Below are positions 63,839 to 64,000 of a stretch of DNA of 64,000 bases, one piece after another. Under the pieces are notes generated by a model. It saw nothing but the letters and a program-made list of their open reading frames with translations. It was not told where the DNA came from and did no database searches. Source of the DNA: Paludibacter sp. Its GTDB lineage: Bacteria > Bacteroidota > Bacteroidia > Bacteroidales > Paludibacteraceae. The stretch is from positions 1-64,000 of the forward strand of contig JAQUWU010000024.1 in NCBI GenBank assembly GCA_028692715.1. The letters are read 5' to 3'. Each line of letters starts with the position of its first letter. Positions within the stretch are counted from its first letter, which is position 1. Position numbers and translations under genes: made by a program.

Positions 63839-64000
63839 AATTCATGAATTAAATGATAGGCGTCTTCTTGTTCTGCAGGCGTTTCGCAATACGTTACCAC
63901 CACCATTTTCATCCCTGTAACCCATAGTCGTGTTAATTGCTCCCGCACCGTTTCCAAATCTCCCACAATACGTGTATTTAAAACTACTCCGGTATTCGCA
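63829..64000 (-). CDS. C-terminal end of an unidentified gene, truncated by window edge
   Basis: The last 56 codons of a minus-strand gene reading in from beyond the window; the stop TAA (63831-63829) lies inside the start of the MFS gene, so the two are translationally coupled. The visible part contains TGVVLNTRIVGDLETVREQL and TYCETPAEQEDAYHLIHEL. I do not recognise the family. Being coupled to a hexuronate-type carrier, it probably belongs to the same sugar pathway. Confidence 0.75.
   Translation of the reverse strand, partial: ANTGVVLNTRIVGDLETVREQLTRLWVTGMKMVVVTYCETPAEQEDAYHLIHELCQ

Overview
The window looks like a chromosomal piece of an AT-rich, probably anaerobic member of the Bacteroidota, most likely Bacteroidales. 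The evidence is the Bacteroidota promoter form (TTG about 19-21 bases before TAnnTTTG) at several genes, a CCDC81-type HU/SPOR protein, an S16 protein with an alanine/lysine-rich tail, a queuine tRNA-ribosyltransferase without the usual zinc cysteines, a type IX secretion (T9SS) C-terminal domain, and a dense set of glycoside hydrolases. No phage, transposase, rRNA operon or CRISPR array is seen.

Layout. 1-5.3 kb: housekeeping genes (tgt fragment, LptF/G-type permease, rfbB, HU/SPOR protein, rpsP). 5.3-7.2 kb: two nearly identical thiamine-binding-family genes flanking an AAA/DUF4143 ATPase. 7.2-13.8 kb: a tightly overlapping surface-polysaccharide cluster (Wzx flippase, EpsG-type polymerase, four GT2 glycosyltransferases, glf). 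13.8-24.7 kb: marC, purM, a DPE2-like malQ, tRNA-Cys, an ECF sigma / anti-sigma / periplasmic protein group, sucCD and a frameshifted sugar-binding lipoprotein. 24.7-64 kb: a large minus-strand sugar-utilisation locus.

The 39-kb sugar locus encodes exported hydrolases (DUF5703 protein, acetylesterase, GH106 rhamnosidase, two GH2 enzymes, a GH43-like/GH2/malectin fusion, a CotH-type T9SS protein, a GH67N-like protein), a GH31 enzyme without signal peptide, inner-membrane transporters (two sodium:solute symporters, RhaT, a hexuronate-type MFS carrier), rhamnose mutarotase and a keto-acid aldolase-family protein. In its middle (48.8-57.3 kb) sit the parts of a corrinoid-dependent methyl-transfer system: a MetH-activation-like protein, a corrinoid protein and three UroD/MtaA-fold proteins. 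My main proposal is that this locus breaks down an O-methylated, rhamnose- and uronate-containing glycan and removes the methyl groups through a vitamin-B12 protein. No SusC/SusD pair is present.

The second notable signal is a family of short GC-rich palindromes (core CCCCTAACCCCTAAAGGGG and relatives) found about 24 times between 26.9 and 59.7 kb, with one pair at 2.2-2.3 kb. Many lie inside reading frames, adding residues to N-termini, interiors and C-termini of the sugar-locus proteins without breaking the frame.
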